Counted from the stretch's first letter, positions 30,626 to 40,823 are shown. The stretch is 64,000 nucleotides of DNA from Leishmania infantum JPCM5 (GCF_000002875.2 NC_009407.2:478001-542000); one strand, 5' to 3'. Numbers and translations are program-made. Notes: generated by a model not told the origin, from the sequence alone.

Positions 30626-31136
30626 CGGTGTCCGCACCTAGAAGAGAAGTGGAGACATTGTGTCGAGCAGTTTTGGCAGGGAGGGAAAACAAGCACGACG
30701 AGAACGCATGCAAGCATGCGTAAGATGCCGTCTTCATCGGCTGCGCGTCAGCAATCCGAAAGCAAGAGGAAGTGGGGACGCAAAGACACACACACACAGA
30801 CACACACGTGCCTAGCGCGGTTCATGCACACGCGAAACAAGCGCACAGCTCACTCCGGAGCGCAAAAGGCAGCCGCTTTTCGCCACACTTCATACTTTTG
30901 TGCGGCGTTGTGTGCTGTCGCTGTTGGTTCCTCTTTGGCCTTCTCGTACACGTGCATGTGCGTGTGCAAGCGGGTACTAGCTGTGATGTGAAGTGAGCGC
31001 AGAAGTGCGCATGGTTGGCCGCTTGCTGTTAGCCGATGAGGATGTTCCTGCTGCTTTGGTAGCGGTGATGGGCACCGCTTCGCAAACCCTCGAACAGGTC
31101 GACCCGTGTCGGCGGAACAGTTGGACGCGCCGCCTC
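30478..31136. other. Intergenic tract
   Basis: About 660 bases with a (GT)n run at 30595-30625 and CA runs near 30786-30806. No gene is seen; it holds the 5' flank of the 692-residue protein and the 3' UTR of the cyclo-ligase gene. Confidence 0.6.
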
Positions 31137-32486
31137 TCACTGGTACTGACACACCTGCTCTACGCCGCCGCTTGGAGAGACGACAGAATGCACGGGTCGA
31201 TCGTGCGTGTCGGCAGGAATGCGCGACGGCATGGAGCTATCGGAGACACCGATGGCCGGTGCACAAGTACCCGTCGTAGAAGAACGCAGGACCTGATCGT
31301 CGAAGGCAAGGGCCATGACATCCCACTGCGGAACAGGCACGCCGGAGGCGGCGAGAGTGGACGCGCCCACTGCGGCTTCCACACTCTCTGCCGTATTCCC
31401 CTCTTCCTGACCTCCGACACGGGATGGGACGGAGTCAGCGGGGAGCCTACGGCGATGCACACTGCCGTGGTAGTCGAGAAAGCGGTCGTAGAAGCCACCG
31501 CCCTTGCCGAGGCGGGAACCGGTCCGCACGTCGAATAGCACGCCAGGCGCGAGTACGAGCATAGACACGTCGTCAAGGCTGCCTAAGGCGTGCGTGGCTC
31601 CCTCGTGAACGGCGGGGCTCAGACGGGTTCTCGGGTCCTCACTGGCATCGCGGTACTCGAGAAGGCCCGATGGCCGATACCCAGCCGCGTGGGGCTCTGG
31701 GAACAAACGTGCATATGCATCGCAGAGAACCATGTGGCGATGACGGCCATGGCAGCTGGCGAGCATGGCGTGGTCGTCCTCGTCATCGCCCTTAACTCCT
31801 TCCAAAGTGGACGGCGAATGCAGGGGGGCTGGCATGCCGATAGTGGACGTACGTGAAGGCCCGAGTAGCCAGGGCTCCAAGAGAGAGGCGTTAAACTCAC
31901 GGATGTTGTACGCACCTTGTGGGGCGAAGACTGTGTTCAGCTCACGTTCACTCAGCACCTCGACAAAGACCATCGCACTCTTGAGAGTGTGCGGCGCGGG
32001 ATGTTGTGGCGGCAAGGGATCCGACATAACTGTTGATGACGCTGGTTGTGGTGTCAGCTCCACAGCAGGCACAGCCGCAGCCCTGGCCGTCAACAAGGCC
32101 GTCATCGTCTCTGGGAGCACGACAGGGGTCAAGATGTGAATGTTCTGTTCATGCGCGATTGACCATAGACGCTGCATGAGCGGCACAGGATCCACTTCGA
32201 AGTACAGCGGCAGATACGCCAGCACGAGCAGCGGCGGTGGAGAAAGTGGAGCGGGCAGAGGTGCACCCCGGCTCTCTGCCGCCCCCAACGAAGACGACGA
32301 CGCTCCGCGAGCGGCAGAGGTCGCACCAGGCCGGTAGCGCGCGATAATGTATTCGTAGACATGATCGCAAATCTGTTGCGACGCAGCAGTCACCTGCGCT
32401 GGCTCCGACTTGGCCCACCTCCGCAAGCGGAGCAGTTGCTCCTTACGGAGTACCTTCTTGATGTGCGCAGTGGGGATGGGCTGCAT
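31137..32486 (-). CDS. 5-formyltetrahydrofolate cyclo-ligase (MTHFS family), 449 aa
   Basis: Converts 5-formyltetrahydrofolate to 5,10-methenyltetrahydrofolate using ATP. Residues 1-50 give the family's Lys/Arg-rich N-terminal helix (KKVLRKEQLLRLRRW). Residues 86-125 supply the substrate-side strand (LVLAYLPLYFEVDP then a PVVLPE turn). Residues 308-335 carry the hallmark LVLAPGVLFD and the phosphate-binding GSRLGKGGGFYDRF, and residues 391-400 give the conserved AFDDQ near the C-terminus. The protein is about twice the usual 200 residues because of Ser/Pro/Ala-rich inserts at roughly 55-85, 140-170, 215-300 and 345-385. The start is the first ATG of the homologous part (32484-32486); the 168 codons open upstream are pyrimidine-rich UTR. 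Leishmania depends on salvaged folates, so this enzyme feeds the one-carbon pool. Confidence 0.88.
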   Translation of the reverse strand: MQPIPTAHIKKVLRKEQLLRLRRWAKSEPAQVTAASQQICDHVYEYIIARYRPGATSAARGASSSSLGAAESRGAPLPAPLSPPPLLVLAYLPLYFEVDPVPLMQRLWSIAHEQNIHILTPVVLPETMTALLTARAAAVPAVELTPQPASSTVMSDPLPPQHPAPHTLKSAMVFVEVLSERELNTVFAPQGAYNIREFNASLLEPWLLGPSRTSTIGMPAPLHSPSTLEGVKGDDEDDHAMLASCHGRHRHMVLCDAYARLFPEPHAAGYRPSGLLEYRDASEDPRTRLSPAVHEGATHALGSLDDVSMLVLAPGVLFDVRTGSRLGKGGGFYDRFLDYHGSVHRRRLPADSVPSRVGGQEEGNTAESVEAAVGASTLAASGVPVPQWDVMALAFDDQVLRSSTTGTCAPAIGVSDSSMPSRIPADTHDRPVHSVVSPSGGVEQVCQYQ

Positions 32487-33211
32487 CACGGAATCATGAG
32501 GCACGTGAGAGAGAAGAATGATGAGGGGGAGGAAGGGCGGAGCCGGCGCGCACGGCGCCAGGAGACAGCGAAGGAGAAAAGAACCTAAACGAAGAAGCGA
32601 AGGGAAGACGGTATAAAAAGGAGGCGTGTGAAGAAGCGCCCGTGAGAGCGCTCTTATCACCACCACCACCACCCTCCCCTCGTTGACCAGCGAACAGGAC
32701 GGCGCACCGTTCTCTCCGCCTTGCTCAGTGCGCCACAATAAGAAAGCAATGAGGCGAGCAGGGCTCACGCACGCACGCGTGCAGCGAGAGCGAGAGGGAA
32801 GAAAAAAGAGGGGGCGGACGAGGTGATGTATTAGAGCAAGCCAAGGAGAGCCATAAAGCGAGAGGGAGAAGAAGTGCGCCGCGCATGGTAGAGAAGGAGG
32901 GGGAGGGAGTGAAATGGAAAGCGGGAAAGAGGAGCGAAAGGCAGCAATGGTCAGCGCTGCTGGCCAAGTGCTCCATCTAAACACGCACACACGCGTGTGA
33001 GAAGAGGGGGGACCTCCCTGGACGTGCGATCGCGCAAAGCGCGTGCCTTCGGATGGAGTGTCGTCGCTGTCTTTTTTTTTTTGGGGGGGGGGTCTTCTTG
33101 CTCATCTGCCTGTGTGTCAGCACTCGACCTGTTGCGAAGTGAGCAGAAAAAGCGACGCGCACAGGGAAGCCGCACAAGATATATGCGCCGCACAGACGGT
33201 CCTCAGATGCG
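32487..33211. other. Intergenic tract with a T-run/G-run junction
   Basis: About 725 bases, purine-rich on the plus strand in 32500-32600 and 32780-32950. At about 33069-33091 a run of T is followed directly by a run of G. No gene is seen. Confidence 0.6.
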
Positions 33212-34474
33212 TCACAAGCCGGCCGCCGACGAGGACTCGGCGGCTGCGGTGTACTGGGCAAACAGGGGACGTAGTGCATCCGTCTCTGCTTGCATGACAG
33301 TCGGTGTCCGAGGCGGACGTCGCCGCTGCTCCGCCTCGTCCGCCTCCGGCTCCCCGGCCAGCTTCCCTTGGGGGTCGAAGGGGATGACATGCACGTGCAG
33401 ATGGTCTACCGTCTGCCCCGCCAGCGAGCCTTGCTGCACAGCAATGCTGTAGTTCCCGGCAGGCGGTACAGCGGGGGTGGCGGAGGAAGCAGCACCGCCT
33501 TCACTGTAGCGCTGACGACGCAGATGCTCGAGGACCTGAATAGTGCACCACATCACGCGGCCCCAGTCGTCTACCTCCTCCTCTGTGAGTCCGTGTATCG
33601 TGCTAACGCAGCGAATGGGCACCACCATGAGATGGTTCGGCGCGATGGGCTTCAGGTTCACGAGCACGCAGAAGTGCTGGGAACAATATGGGATGCTCAC
33701 GGCAGCCGAAATGGGGAAGGGGTAGAAAGTGAAGCGATACCCGTCTTCGATTTCGGGAGTAATGGTGGAAGAGGTGGTGTTTGCGACTGAGGCGGCCGCG
33801 TAGGCATGCATCTGACGGAGGTTCTCAGCAGCATGCGCCTGTGCATCCGGCTTGGATGCCAACGGGTCCCGCTGCAACTTCTCTGCTGCCGTGGCGGCAG
33901 CGAGTGCTGTGTCTTCAGCGGTCAACAGCTCCGCCGACGCCTCCTCTGGCGACTGCGCAGGCTGCTGTTGCAGAGCCGTGACAAGGGCCGTGAAGGGATC
34001 AGGCACCGCTCCGCCTTCGCCCGCTTCCGCGGCCGTGGTCGATGGTGCAGGAGCGAGGTGGTAACGCTGCAGCTGGTGGTAGATCATGTTGTTCGGGGTG
34101 AAGTCGCCGGGTACCCGCTCCACAATGTGCAAGTACGCGTGGTTGTTGTTGGTTGTGGGCTCATCAGCGCTGGCGTGCGTGTCTGCCGTCGTTGAGCGGA
34201 GCTCCGCTGTATCCCCAGGGGAGGAGAAGTTAAAGCTTGCGCCTGGATGGGTGAGGCGGCGGCTCATCCGCAGCAGAGCGGACCAGTCGGCAGGCAGTAG
34301 CGAGGTAAGGCGGAAGACAGGCGCGGATGCAAAAGGGGAAGAGGAGGCCTGCGCCAGATGCTCGTAATGGTGACGGTATGCCTCATAGCTGGCACAGCTG
34401 TTCACGGTGGAAACGACATAGTGCACGCCCTTCGTGGTCACCGCAAACGGCAGCGGTACTTTCGCCGAGCGCAT
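33212..34474 (-). CDS. HIT-family (FHIT-like) nucleotide hydrolase, 420 aa
   Basis: The C-terminal part (about residues 245-370) is a histidine-triad domain: VLVNLKPIAPNHLMVVPIR is the FHIT-type core strand and turn, followed by helix LTEEEVDDWGRVMW and the catalytic GQTVDHLHVHVIP with His at 358, 360 and 362. FHIT-type enzymes cleave dinucleoside polyphosphates such as Ap3A/Ap4A via a histidine-AMP intermediate. Residues 1-140 are a separate folded N-terminal region of unknown function, and about 145-240 is an Ala/Glu-rich linker. The protein is nearly three times a minimal HIT enzyme. The start is the ATG at 34472-34474. Exact substrate cannot be read from sequence. Confidence 0.88.
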   Translation of the reverse strand: MRSAKVPLPFAVTTKGVHYVVSTVNSCASYEAYRHHYEHLAQASSSPFASAPVFRLTSLLPADWSALLRMSRRLTHPGASFNFSSPGDTAELRSTTADTHASADEPTTNNNHAYLHIVERVPGDFTPNNMIYHQLQRYHLAPAPSTTAAEAGEGGAVPDPFTALVTALQQQPAQSPEEASAELLTAEDTALAAATAAEKLQRDPLASKPDAQAHAAENLRQMHAYAAASVANTTSSTITPEIEDGYRFTFYPFPISAAVSIPYCSQHFCVLVNLKPIAPNHLMVVPIRCVSTIHGLTEEEVDDWGRVMWCTIQVLEHLRRQRYSEGGAASSATPAVPPAGNYSIAVQQGSLAGQTVDHLHVHVIPFDPQGKLAGEPEADEAEQRRRPPRTPTVMQAETDALRPLFAQYTAAAESSSAAGL

Positions 34475-35054
34475 CGCTGTCGCGACCGCTGAGACCTGGG
34501 GGAGCTCGACGTTGTGTCAGTGCGCGTATGGATGTGTGAGCGAGGTGTGTGTGTGTGTGTGTGGCCCTGTCAGGTGGAGCGGCCGATCGCAGCCCACAAC
34601 CTCGGCCCAAATGTTGATGCAAAACAACACCTGACCTTGCCACACGGTTGCGGTGACAGTGTGAGCGGGGGGAGGGGCAGGAAAAAGGGGGTCGACAGGA
34701 AATGAGTGAAAGGTGCGCACAGTGAGAGAGAGAGTGATGGCAGTGGTCGATCGAGAGGAAAGCTAACCAAGAATTGCAGGGGCTCGGCGTACAGTCAGGC
34801 GCGAAAAAAAACAGCACACACAGCATTCGCCGAGACGGTAGCGCTAGGAGGCTCAGTCGACTTTGTTTTGCGGATCGCCTATTCCCGTGCGCCGCGGTGA
34901 TGTATGCACGCATGTGCGGCTGCACACCTGAATCCCTGTGTGCTCGTCTTTTTCTCTGAGAGTGTGCGTGTAGCTGTGCACCTGCTTCGCGAGCATCGCT
35001 GTGGCCCGCTCACCCTCACTCGGCGTGGTACGTGACATGTATGCTCAGGTGCGC
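34475..35054. other. Intergenic tract
   Basis: 580 bases with a GT run at 34545-34562 and no credible gene. Confidence 0.6.
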
Positions 35055-36416
35055 CTACGCCGCCGTCGAATTCTCTAACGCCCGCTTCTCCTCCTCCAAT
35101 GTGCGTAGCACGGCCACAAGCTGCTCTCCGCTCAGGATGCTCGTGCTGCGGCCACACAAGGCAGGAGGCACGAGCACCATCACGAACACAAACGGGGGAG
35201 GCACAGCAAAGGAGACGGCAGTGCGCAAGGCACGTGCGTCGCAGACCGCTGCCGTGTCGGCCTTGGACCCGGAAGCAGTGGTGGTCACGGCGGCCGTGCT
35301 CTGCTTTCCACCGGCCGCCGGTCGTCCACCCTGTCCACGACCCCGGTCCTGACAGGCGCTCTTTGAATTGTAGAACTGCACCGTTCTCTCAACCCACTGC
35401 CGCGCCTGTCGCTCTGCTTGGTCCAGCGCCGCCGAAACCTTCGCCTCCGGAAGGGTGTCTGTCGGAGAAGATGAGCCGAAGAGGGCGCGCCGGTCGACTG
35501 GGTAGCACGCGTCGCGAAGCAGGGAATACGGGCTAGTGCGCAGAGATGAGGCTATCGGCGACAGGTGTGCGTTTCTGCCGTCTGTACCTTGGCAAGTGGC
35601 CCCGTCGCGTTCGGCGCACGGCACGACCGCGGGCTGCGGAGTGTTCAAAGCTGTTAGCGGCGGAAGTGTCGTCGTGCTGGCGTCCTCTGCAGCGCCGCCC
35701 GTGACGTCGAACGTCACGACACCGACGCGATCTGCCTTCCAGTAGCCATTGCCGCCGCTGTCGATGCCGTTGTGCTTGTCGCTGACGTCCGTGTACAGTA
35801 CCTCCTCCAGCGCCCGCATCCCCTCCAGCAGCACCCTGCCCTGCTCAACACGGTCTTCATAGTAAAAGACGCGCGCCGGTCGGTGGTACTGAATCAAGGA
35901 GAAAAATCGGTTCAGTTTGTACTTGACGGTGCCGGCCGTCTCAGTCGGCTTCAGCAAGACGTCCTCCACCTCCTTGTCGAGTCCAGCCTGCTGCAGCAGC
36001 GTCCAGATTCGGTCGCAGTACTTTACGTCCCGGCCAGTGAGCACATAGATGAGCGGCATGTCCACCGTCGCGGCCGCTGGGTGTGTGCCGACGTTGGGAC
36101 GGCGCTCCTTCGTCAAAGAGTTGCGGGTCTTGACGATGGCGCGCATGTGTGTAAGAATGGGCTCCACGAACCACGTGGCCTCAGCCGGCCGCTCCGGCAC
36201 TGCCGGTGGCGACAGCGTCGAAAGACTCTGATACCACCCTAGGCCGCCGGAGGACACGGGGCAGCGTAGTTCGCCGTGCAGCCTTTTTGCTGCGGCGGCT
36301 GCATCCTCGGCGCCGAGATCGCCCGAGGCGACAAGTGCGGCGGCAAGCGCATTCGGGTCGGCCACCGGAGAGAAGAAGATCGTGCCGTCGAAATCGAAAA
36401 TGTGCAACTCCACCAT
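35055..36416 (-). CDS. HAD-superfamily protein, Swiss-army-knife RNA-repair type (453 aa)
   Basis: Begins MVELHIFDFDGTIFFSP. DFDGT at residues 8-12 is HAD motif I, with the nucleophile and acid Asp. LIYVLTGR (122-129) is motif II, Lys156 lies in the expected motif III region (DVLLKPTET), and VFYYEDR (183-189) supplies the motif IV acid. This order, with TGR and a YYEDR ending, resembles the HAD domain family called Swiss Army Knife RNA repair-like. The catalytic domain ends near residue 225. The rest is Ser/Thr/Ala-rich until a helical C-terminus with KRALENSTAA. The open frame continues 138 codons upstream, but that part is pyrimidine-tract translation, so I start at the motif-proximal ATG. 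The true substrate is unknown; RNA end repair is an inference from family naming. Confidence 0.8.
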   Translation of the reverse strand: MVELHIFDFDGTIFFSPVADPNALAAALVASGDLGAEDAAAAAKRLHGELRCPVSSGGLGWYQSLSTLSPPAVPERPAEATWFVEPILTHMRAIVKTRNSLTKERRPNVGTHPAAATVDMPLIYVLTGRDVKYCDRIWTLLQQAGLDKEVEDVLLKPTETAGTVKYKLNRFFSLIQYHRPARVFYYEDRVEQGRVLLEGMRALEEVLYTDVSDKHNGIDSGGNGYWKADRVGVVTFDVTGGAAEDASTTTLPPLTALNTPQPAVVPCAERDGATCQGTDGRNAHLSPIASSLRTSPYSLLRDACYPVDRRALFGSSSPTDTLPEAKVSAALDQAERQARQWVERTVQFYNSKSACQDRGRGQGGRPAAGGKQSTAAVTTTASGSKADTAAVCDARALRTAVSFAVPPPFVFVMVLVPPALCGRSTSILSGEQLVAVLRTLEEEKRALENSTAA

Positions 36417-37323
36417 AAGGGCCACCAGAAGGTTGAAAGGGGGAGAAGGGAAGGAGGAAGAGGGAGGGAAAAACACAAGCGAAGGCGGGCGCTGAAGCAG
36501 GCACAGACTCGCGAGCACACAGCACTCAGCGACAATGGCACACCGCACGCTACCAGCTACAGCACTCGAGTACTCACTGCGTGTCTGTCGATGTGCGAGA
36601 GATAAGGTGATATGATGGAAGCGCAAAAAAAAAAGAAACGCAAACCCGAAAGTACTTAAAAGGGGCGAGGAATGGCCACGGGGAAGAGAAGGAGAGATGA
36701 GCACATAGACGGTATCGGGGTGGTACAAAAGCCAGCACCACGGAGGAAAGGATATGCACGCAACGGCTTTGATGAGCTTCGCCAGCCACACTCCTCCCCA
36801 CTCAGCCCCCCTCCCCTCACACACACACAACAGCGTGTGAGTGCACGTGAGACAGAAAAAGCAGAGTGTCTCACATAAAGGCGTGTTTGTGCATGTGTAT
36901 GCGTGTGTGATTTAAGCTGGCGATGATAACTTCGGTTGTGCATATGCGTACATAGGTACGACGCAAAACACAGTGGAAGGCGCCCACCCTCTTCCGGGGC
37001 CTAAAAGGCTCTGCTCCGAGTCTCGTTGTGCGCCACGTTCCCTCACCAGATGTCAGCTCCACAAAGTGCTCTGGAGGATCGTGGGAGGGAGTGAAGACTC
37101 AAAGGACAAGACCGGGGAAGAAAGAAAGGGAGAAAGGCAGAACAGAGAAACGGCGTGCCAACTGGGGGCTTCGGTGCTCATTCGCGGGCGAGTGTGCAGA
37201 GATGCGCACGCGCGCGCCCTGTTCCCCTGTGGGTGCATACGCGGGTGAAGAGAAGAAACCACGGCGTCGCCTTCTCCCGCGCCATCTTCGTGCAGCCTCC
37301 CTCTCCCCTTTCCCCCTCCCTCG
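36417..37323. other. Intergenic tract
   Basis: About 0.9 kb. The plus strand is G/A-rich immediately beside the HAD gene start (36425-36480), giving the minus strand a strong polypyrimidine tract. No gene is seen. Confidence 0.65.
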
Positions 37324-39342
37324 TTAGATATCAGCGCGGCTCCTCGCGTCGTCTGCGGTGATACGCAGTCCTTCCAGGGCCGCCGAGGACGCCATTAGGG
37401 ACTCGATCCACGCAGCACGACCCTCCGCCGTCGCCCAGCTCCGCCGCACCTCTGCAGAGGGCGACACCTTTGCAAAGGACATGCCCACAAGCTTCTCCTG
37501 AATGCTCTGCTGCACGCGCTGAAACCCGATCGAGGCCAAGCACGTCGTCCATTCGCTCATCCAGTTGCGACGCCGCGGACCCTGCGTGCGCGTGCTCACA
37601 ATAACAAGCAGCCCACCTTCCTTGAGCGCCAGGAAAGCATGGATGCACGCCAAGAAACGCAAGCGTGGGGTGGGGATGTAGGAAAGGAGAAGACAGAAAA
37701 AAACGGCGTCGTAGCTTTCCAGCCGCACCGCCGTCGCTGCAAGCGAACTTTGCGCCGCGTCGCCCGCACTGCCGTCACGTGAGTCGCAGGGGTGCAATCC
37801 GGAGTTTCCACCCCCGTCGGTGAGGCTGCTGGCTGGGCGCTGCCGCTGATAGCGGACGCGGCCCTCCTCCGCCGTGCCGGATGCAACGGCGGTACTGCTC
37901 CCGCGCACCGCTTCGTCTGCCTCCGGCTCTTCAGCGAAAAAACCCATCTGCAGCCAATCCGCCTGCCACACACACGGTGACGGGGCACCGTTCGAGCCAT
38001 TGTTGCATCCCGCGGCTCCCTGATAGGGCGCAAGATCCATGGACGTTACATGCAGAGGTACCGGTGCAAGAGGCGCAGTACGGCTCAAGATCCTGCCGAA
38101 AAAGGGACCGTAGCATGAACCCACATCCAGAGTCCACAGCGGCGCAGGCGCTGACGTCGGCGTCGCATGAGGCGCGCCGCGGGTGTAGTGCAGCGCAGTA
38201 GCCCACGCCGTGTGCTCGCCTCGGCGCCACGTCGACTCCTCCACAATGGCGCGTGCGTCTACATCCTCGTCGATGAGCCCTCGCACTGCACACACCTCCG
38301 TTGTCGACCCACTAATTGAGTCGGTACTCGAGGACAAGCAAGAGAAGCCGCCAGCCCTCGACATCTTTGGCGCAATGCTGCAGCTGCCACCCCGGGATGG
38401 TGTGCAGGCGCTGATCAGATGGCCCACCTCCGCCTCCGTCGCCATGCGACCATATCGCTGAAAGAAGAGCCTGCGAAGGGGCTTCACGACTCGTGCAAAC
38501 ACTCCAGGCAGTTGACGGAAGCGTGTCTGCTCGACGCACACCCTGAAGCATGGCAGGGAGGACGATTGCACAGCCGCCGGAGGTCGGCCATCAGCGGCGC
38601 CGGGTGCGCTGCCTGCAGTTCCCTCCCCGCAACCTTCCGTCTCTGCCTCGCCGAGGTAGTAGGAAGCGATGCTCTGCAAGCAGTAGCCGAGGCGGTCGCT
38701 GTAGTGGCGAGAGTCGGTGTCGGACATCGTCGCAGTTACCGTACCTGACATTGCCTCGCCTATCATCACAAAAGAAGACGGCGTTTGTACCCCGTCTGCC
38801 GTATCGCTACTTCGCTTGCGCTTCTCGCCAAGACGTGGTGCGGTGGATTCAGACGTTGCTGCGCGGCCGCCGTGCGCTGCAGGCTCGCCTCTTGCGCGGC
38901 TACTATCATCCACTCCAGTGCCGTGCCCCGCCAGAGGTGTCACAGATGGATTCCAGTACAGCGTTGCGAGATGATGCATCGCCTCAGCATAGGCGGAGAG
39001 CCGCTGCGCAGCCGCCTCGCCTGTCAGCGTGCACCGCCACGCTTTCAGCTCTTCGTGGTACGACGGTGGCGGCGCAGAGGCAGTAAGACAATATGAAGCG
39101 CCCATGGCGGTCACCACAGTGCCACTGCCACTGACAGCGGACTGCACGGCCGCCTGCAGGTGTCGATGCTGCTCCTTGATGAGAGATGCCCAGCCCAGGT
39201 GCTCTGTTGAAACAGCTTCGTTCTGCGATGTTGAGGTCAATGCAGGCGCTTGAGAAGGCGACTCTGGCAAAGGTGCGTGTGAGACCGACTCATGATACCT
39301 ACCGGCACCGTTTTTTGCCTGCTGCGACTTTGCCGACGACAT
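37324..39342 (-). CDS. SAMTOR/BMT2-type SAM-binding protein, 672 aa
   Basis: The C-terminal region is a Rossmann methyltransferase-like fold with the features of the SAMTOR/BMT2 family: LDVGSCYGPFF (405-415) as the SAM-binding loop, TSMDLAP (433-439) as the acidic strand end, VWQADW (458-463), YDAVFFCLLLSYIPTP (544-559) as the family signature, and GGLLVIVS (576-583). An upstream helix SAYAEAMHHLATLYW (116-130) also resembles the family's helical N-terminal part. In animals SAMTOR senses SAM and inhibits mTORC1; yeast BMT2 methylates 25S rRNA. The large inserts (about 135-350 and 465-540) are Ser/Gly-rich. The frame runs four codons further upstream only through a GTG, so I place the start at the first ATG, 39340-39342. 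Function in Leishmania is inferred, not shown. Confidence 0.82.
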   Translation of the reverse strand: MSSAKSQQAKNGAGRYHESVSHAPLPESPSQAPALTSTSQNEAVSTEHLGWASLIKEQHRHLQAAVQSAVSGSGTVVTAMGASYCLTASAPPPSYHEELKAWRCTLTGEAAAQRLSAYAEAMHHLATLYWNPSVTPLAGHGTGVDDSSRARGEPAAHGGRAATSESTAPRLGEKRKRSSDTADGVQTPSSFVMIGEAMSGTVTATMSDTDSRHYSDRLGYCLQSIASYYLGEAETEGCGEGTAGSAPGAADGRPPAAVQSSSLPCFRVCVEQTRFRQLPGVFARVVKPLRRLFFQRYGRMATEAEVGHLISACTPSRGGSCSIAPKMSRAGGFSCLSSSTDSISGSTTEVCAVRGLIDEDVDARAIVEESTWRRGEHTAWATALHYTRGAPHATPTSAPAPLWTLDVGSCYGPFFGRILSRTAPLAPVPLHVTSMDLAPYQGAAGCNNGSNGAPSPCVWQADWLQMGFFAEEPEADEAVRGSSTAVASGTAEEGRVRYQRQRPASSLTDGGGNSGLHPCDSRDGSAGDAAQSSLAATAVRLESYDAVFFCLLLSYIPTPRLRFLACIHAFLALKEGGLLVIVSTRTQGPRRRNWMSEWTTCLASIGFQRVQQSIQEKLVGMSFAKVSPSAEVRRSWATAEGRAAWIESLMASSAALEGLRITADDARSRADI

Positions 39343-40823
39343 TAGGCGCGACACTCAAATGAGGCTAGCGGCACTGTGAGAACGCGGGAGCAAGGAAAGA
39401 CAGCACACTCACGCGGCCCGGCAACACCGTCCCTCTGGCTATGCTCGGTCAGTGCTTCGTTGATGCGTGCGTGTGACGCGCGCGCATGGGTATAGGGAAT
39501 GCGTTTCAAGAGAGGGAAGACACAAAGCGAGCCAGTGAGCGCGTGTGAGTGCAGTGTGCATTCGAGATACGAGAGCGCGCGCATACGCAGCACAAAATCC
39601 ATCCTGCGCCCCCCCCCCACACACACACACCGCCGCCCCTCCCCCTCCCTTTCCGTTCTTGTTCATCCCCTCACGGAGTCGTGCGAAGCGCTTTGTGGAA
39701 GGAGAGACCCGCAGAGCATCCGCACTGGCTTGACAGGAGGAGGGACACGCACCGCCATGTCCTCGCGTCCGCTCTTGACGGCCACCACACATATAATCGT
39801 AATACTAGTAAGAGAGGAGGGAGAGCACCCCTCTCAGCCCCTGCTGCTGGCCAGTGAGAGAGAAGCAGCCCCCCTCCCCCCACCTTTGCGAGTCCGCTCT
39901 CGCCCTCTTCTTTTTCTTTGTCAAGCCGCAGCTGTCTTGGGGTTGGTGAAGACTTGCCCATGAAAGAAAGCCACGCCGTCGAAGCATGCCCACTGGCTAA
40001 GACATTCCGGAGAAGGGCACACACGCAGACATACAGGCACAGACACAAAGAATGGCACAAGACACAGAAGACGCAGCAGCCACAACGCGCATCTTACCAG
40101 AAGGACACAGGCACAGGCAGGTCGCAAATGAAGAAGAAAGCGATGGGATAAGAGAGAGACGCGGAGAGGGAAAAGAAGGAAAATCACCATGGAGCAGCAG
40201 CAGCAGCAGCTGCTGCTGCTGAAGTTGTGGCAAATGGATCAGCTTGCACGCGTGGGTGCTCGTGCGAGCGGGGTGTGCGAGAGAGAAGGGAAGCTGGGGA
40301 TGGAGAGAGGTGATGCAGCCTATCCATGCTCATCCTCCCAGAAATCACCAAGCAAGAGAATGTAATGGAAAATCATAATGAGCAAAGACAGCCGCACCCG
40401 TTTCCAGTTCTTGGCGTGACCTATGCATCCCCTTCTCTGGCTTTTCGCTAGCTTCTCGTCTGCAGCCACGATTCAAGAGGCATGGGGCGCATCTCCCCCG
40501 CCCACCCCAAAAGCTGTGCCCACACGCTCAAGCAAACGACGACATCCCCCCTGAGGAGACAGTAAGGCAACAAAACCATCGCAAAGGAAGAGGGAGGAGG
40601 AGGGGGGCACAGATAAGATACAGATACGTATATGCGGAAATGGGCAAAGGAGCGCAGGAAAAGGGAAGGCAAAAGCGGTCTGCCACACACGCACACACGC
40701 ACACCTTTTCTGTCTACGCGCAGGTACCGCTATACCCCAAGCCGGCCCTAAACCTTCCCACCTCTCCCGTCTACGGCGCCGTCAGCAGCACCACCACCAC
40801 AACACACACACCATACAGACACG
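39343..40823. other. Intergenic tract with CAG/CTG palindrome
   Basis: About 1.48 kb, with a C-run plus CA repeat at 39609-39630 and a 24 bp (CAG)n(CTG)n palindrome at 40198-40221. No gene is seen. Confidence 0.65.
40198..40221. repeat. 24 bp CAG/CTG perfect palindrome
   Basis: A (CAG)-(CTG) inverted repeat with AGCT at its centre (40208-40211). It would form a loop-poor hairpin in DNA or RNA. It lies in the 3' region of the LRR gene. Confidence 0.85.

Noticed and set aside
30478..30717. N-terminal extension of the 692-residue protein containing a His-Thr run
   Set aside because: It translates a CA/GT microsatellite and UTR sequence; similar extensions precede SHERP, the LRR protein and the cyclo-ligase and are equally unlikely.
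39343..39354. Four extra N-terminal codons on the SAMTOR-like gene
   Set aside because: That start would be GTG; the first ATG is at 39340-39342.
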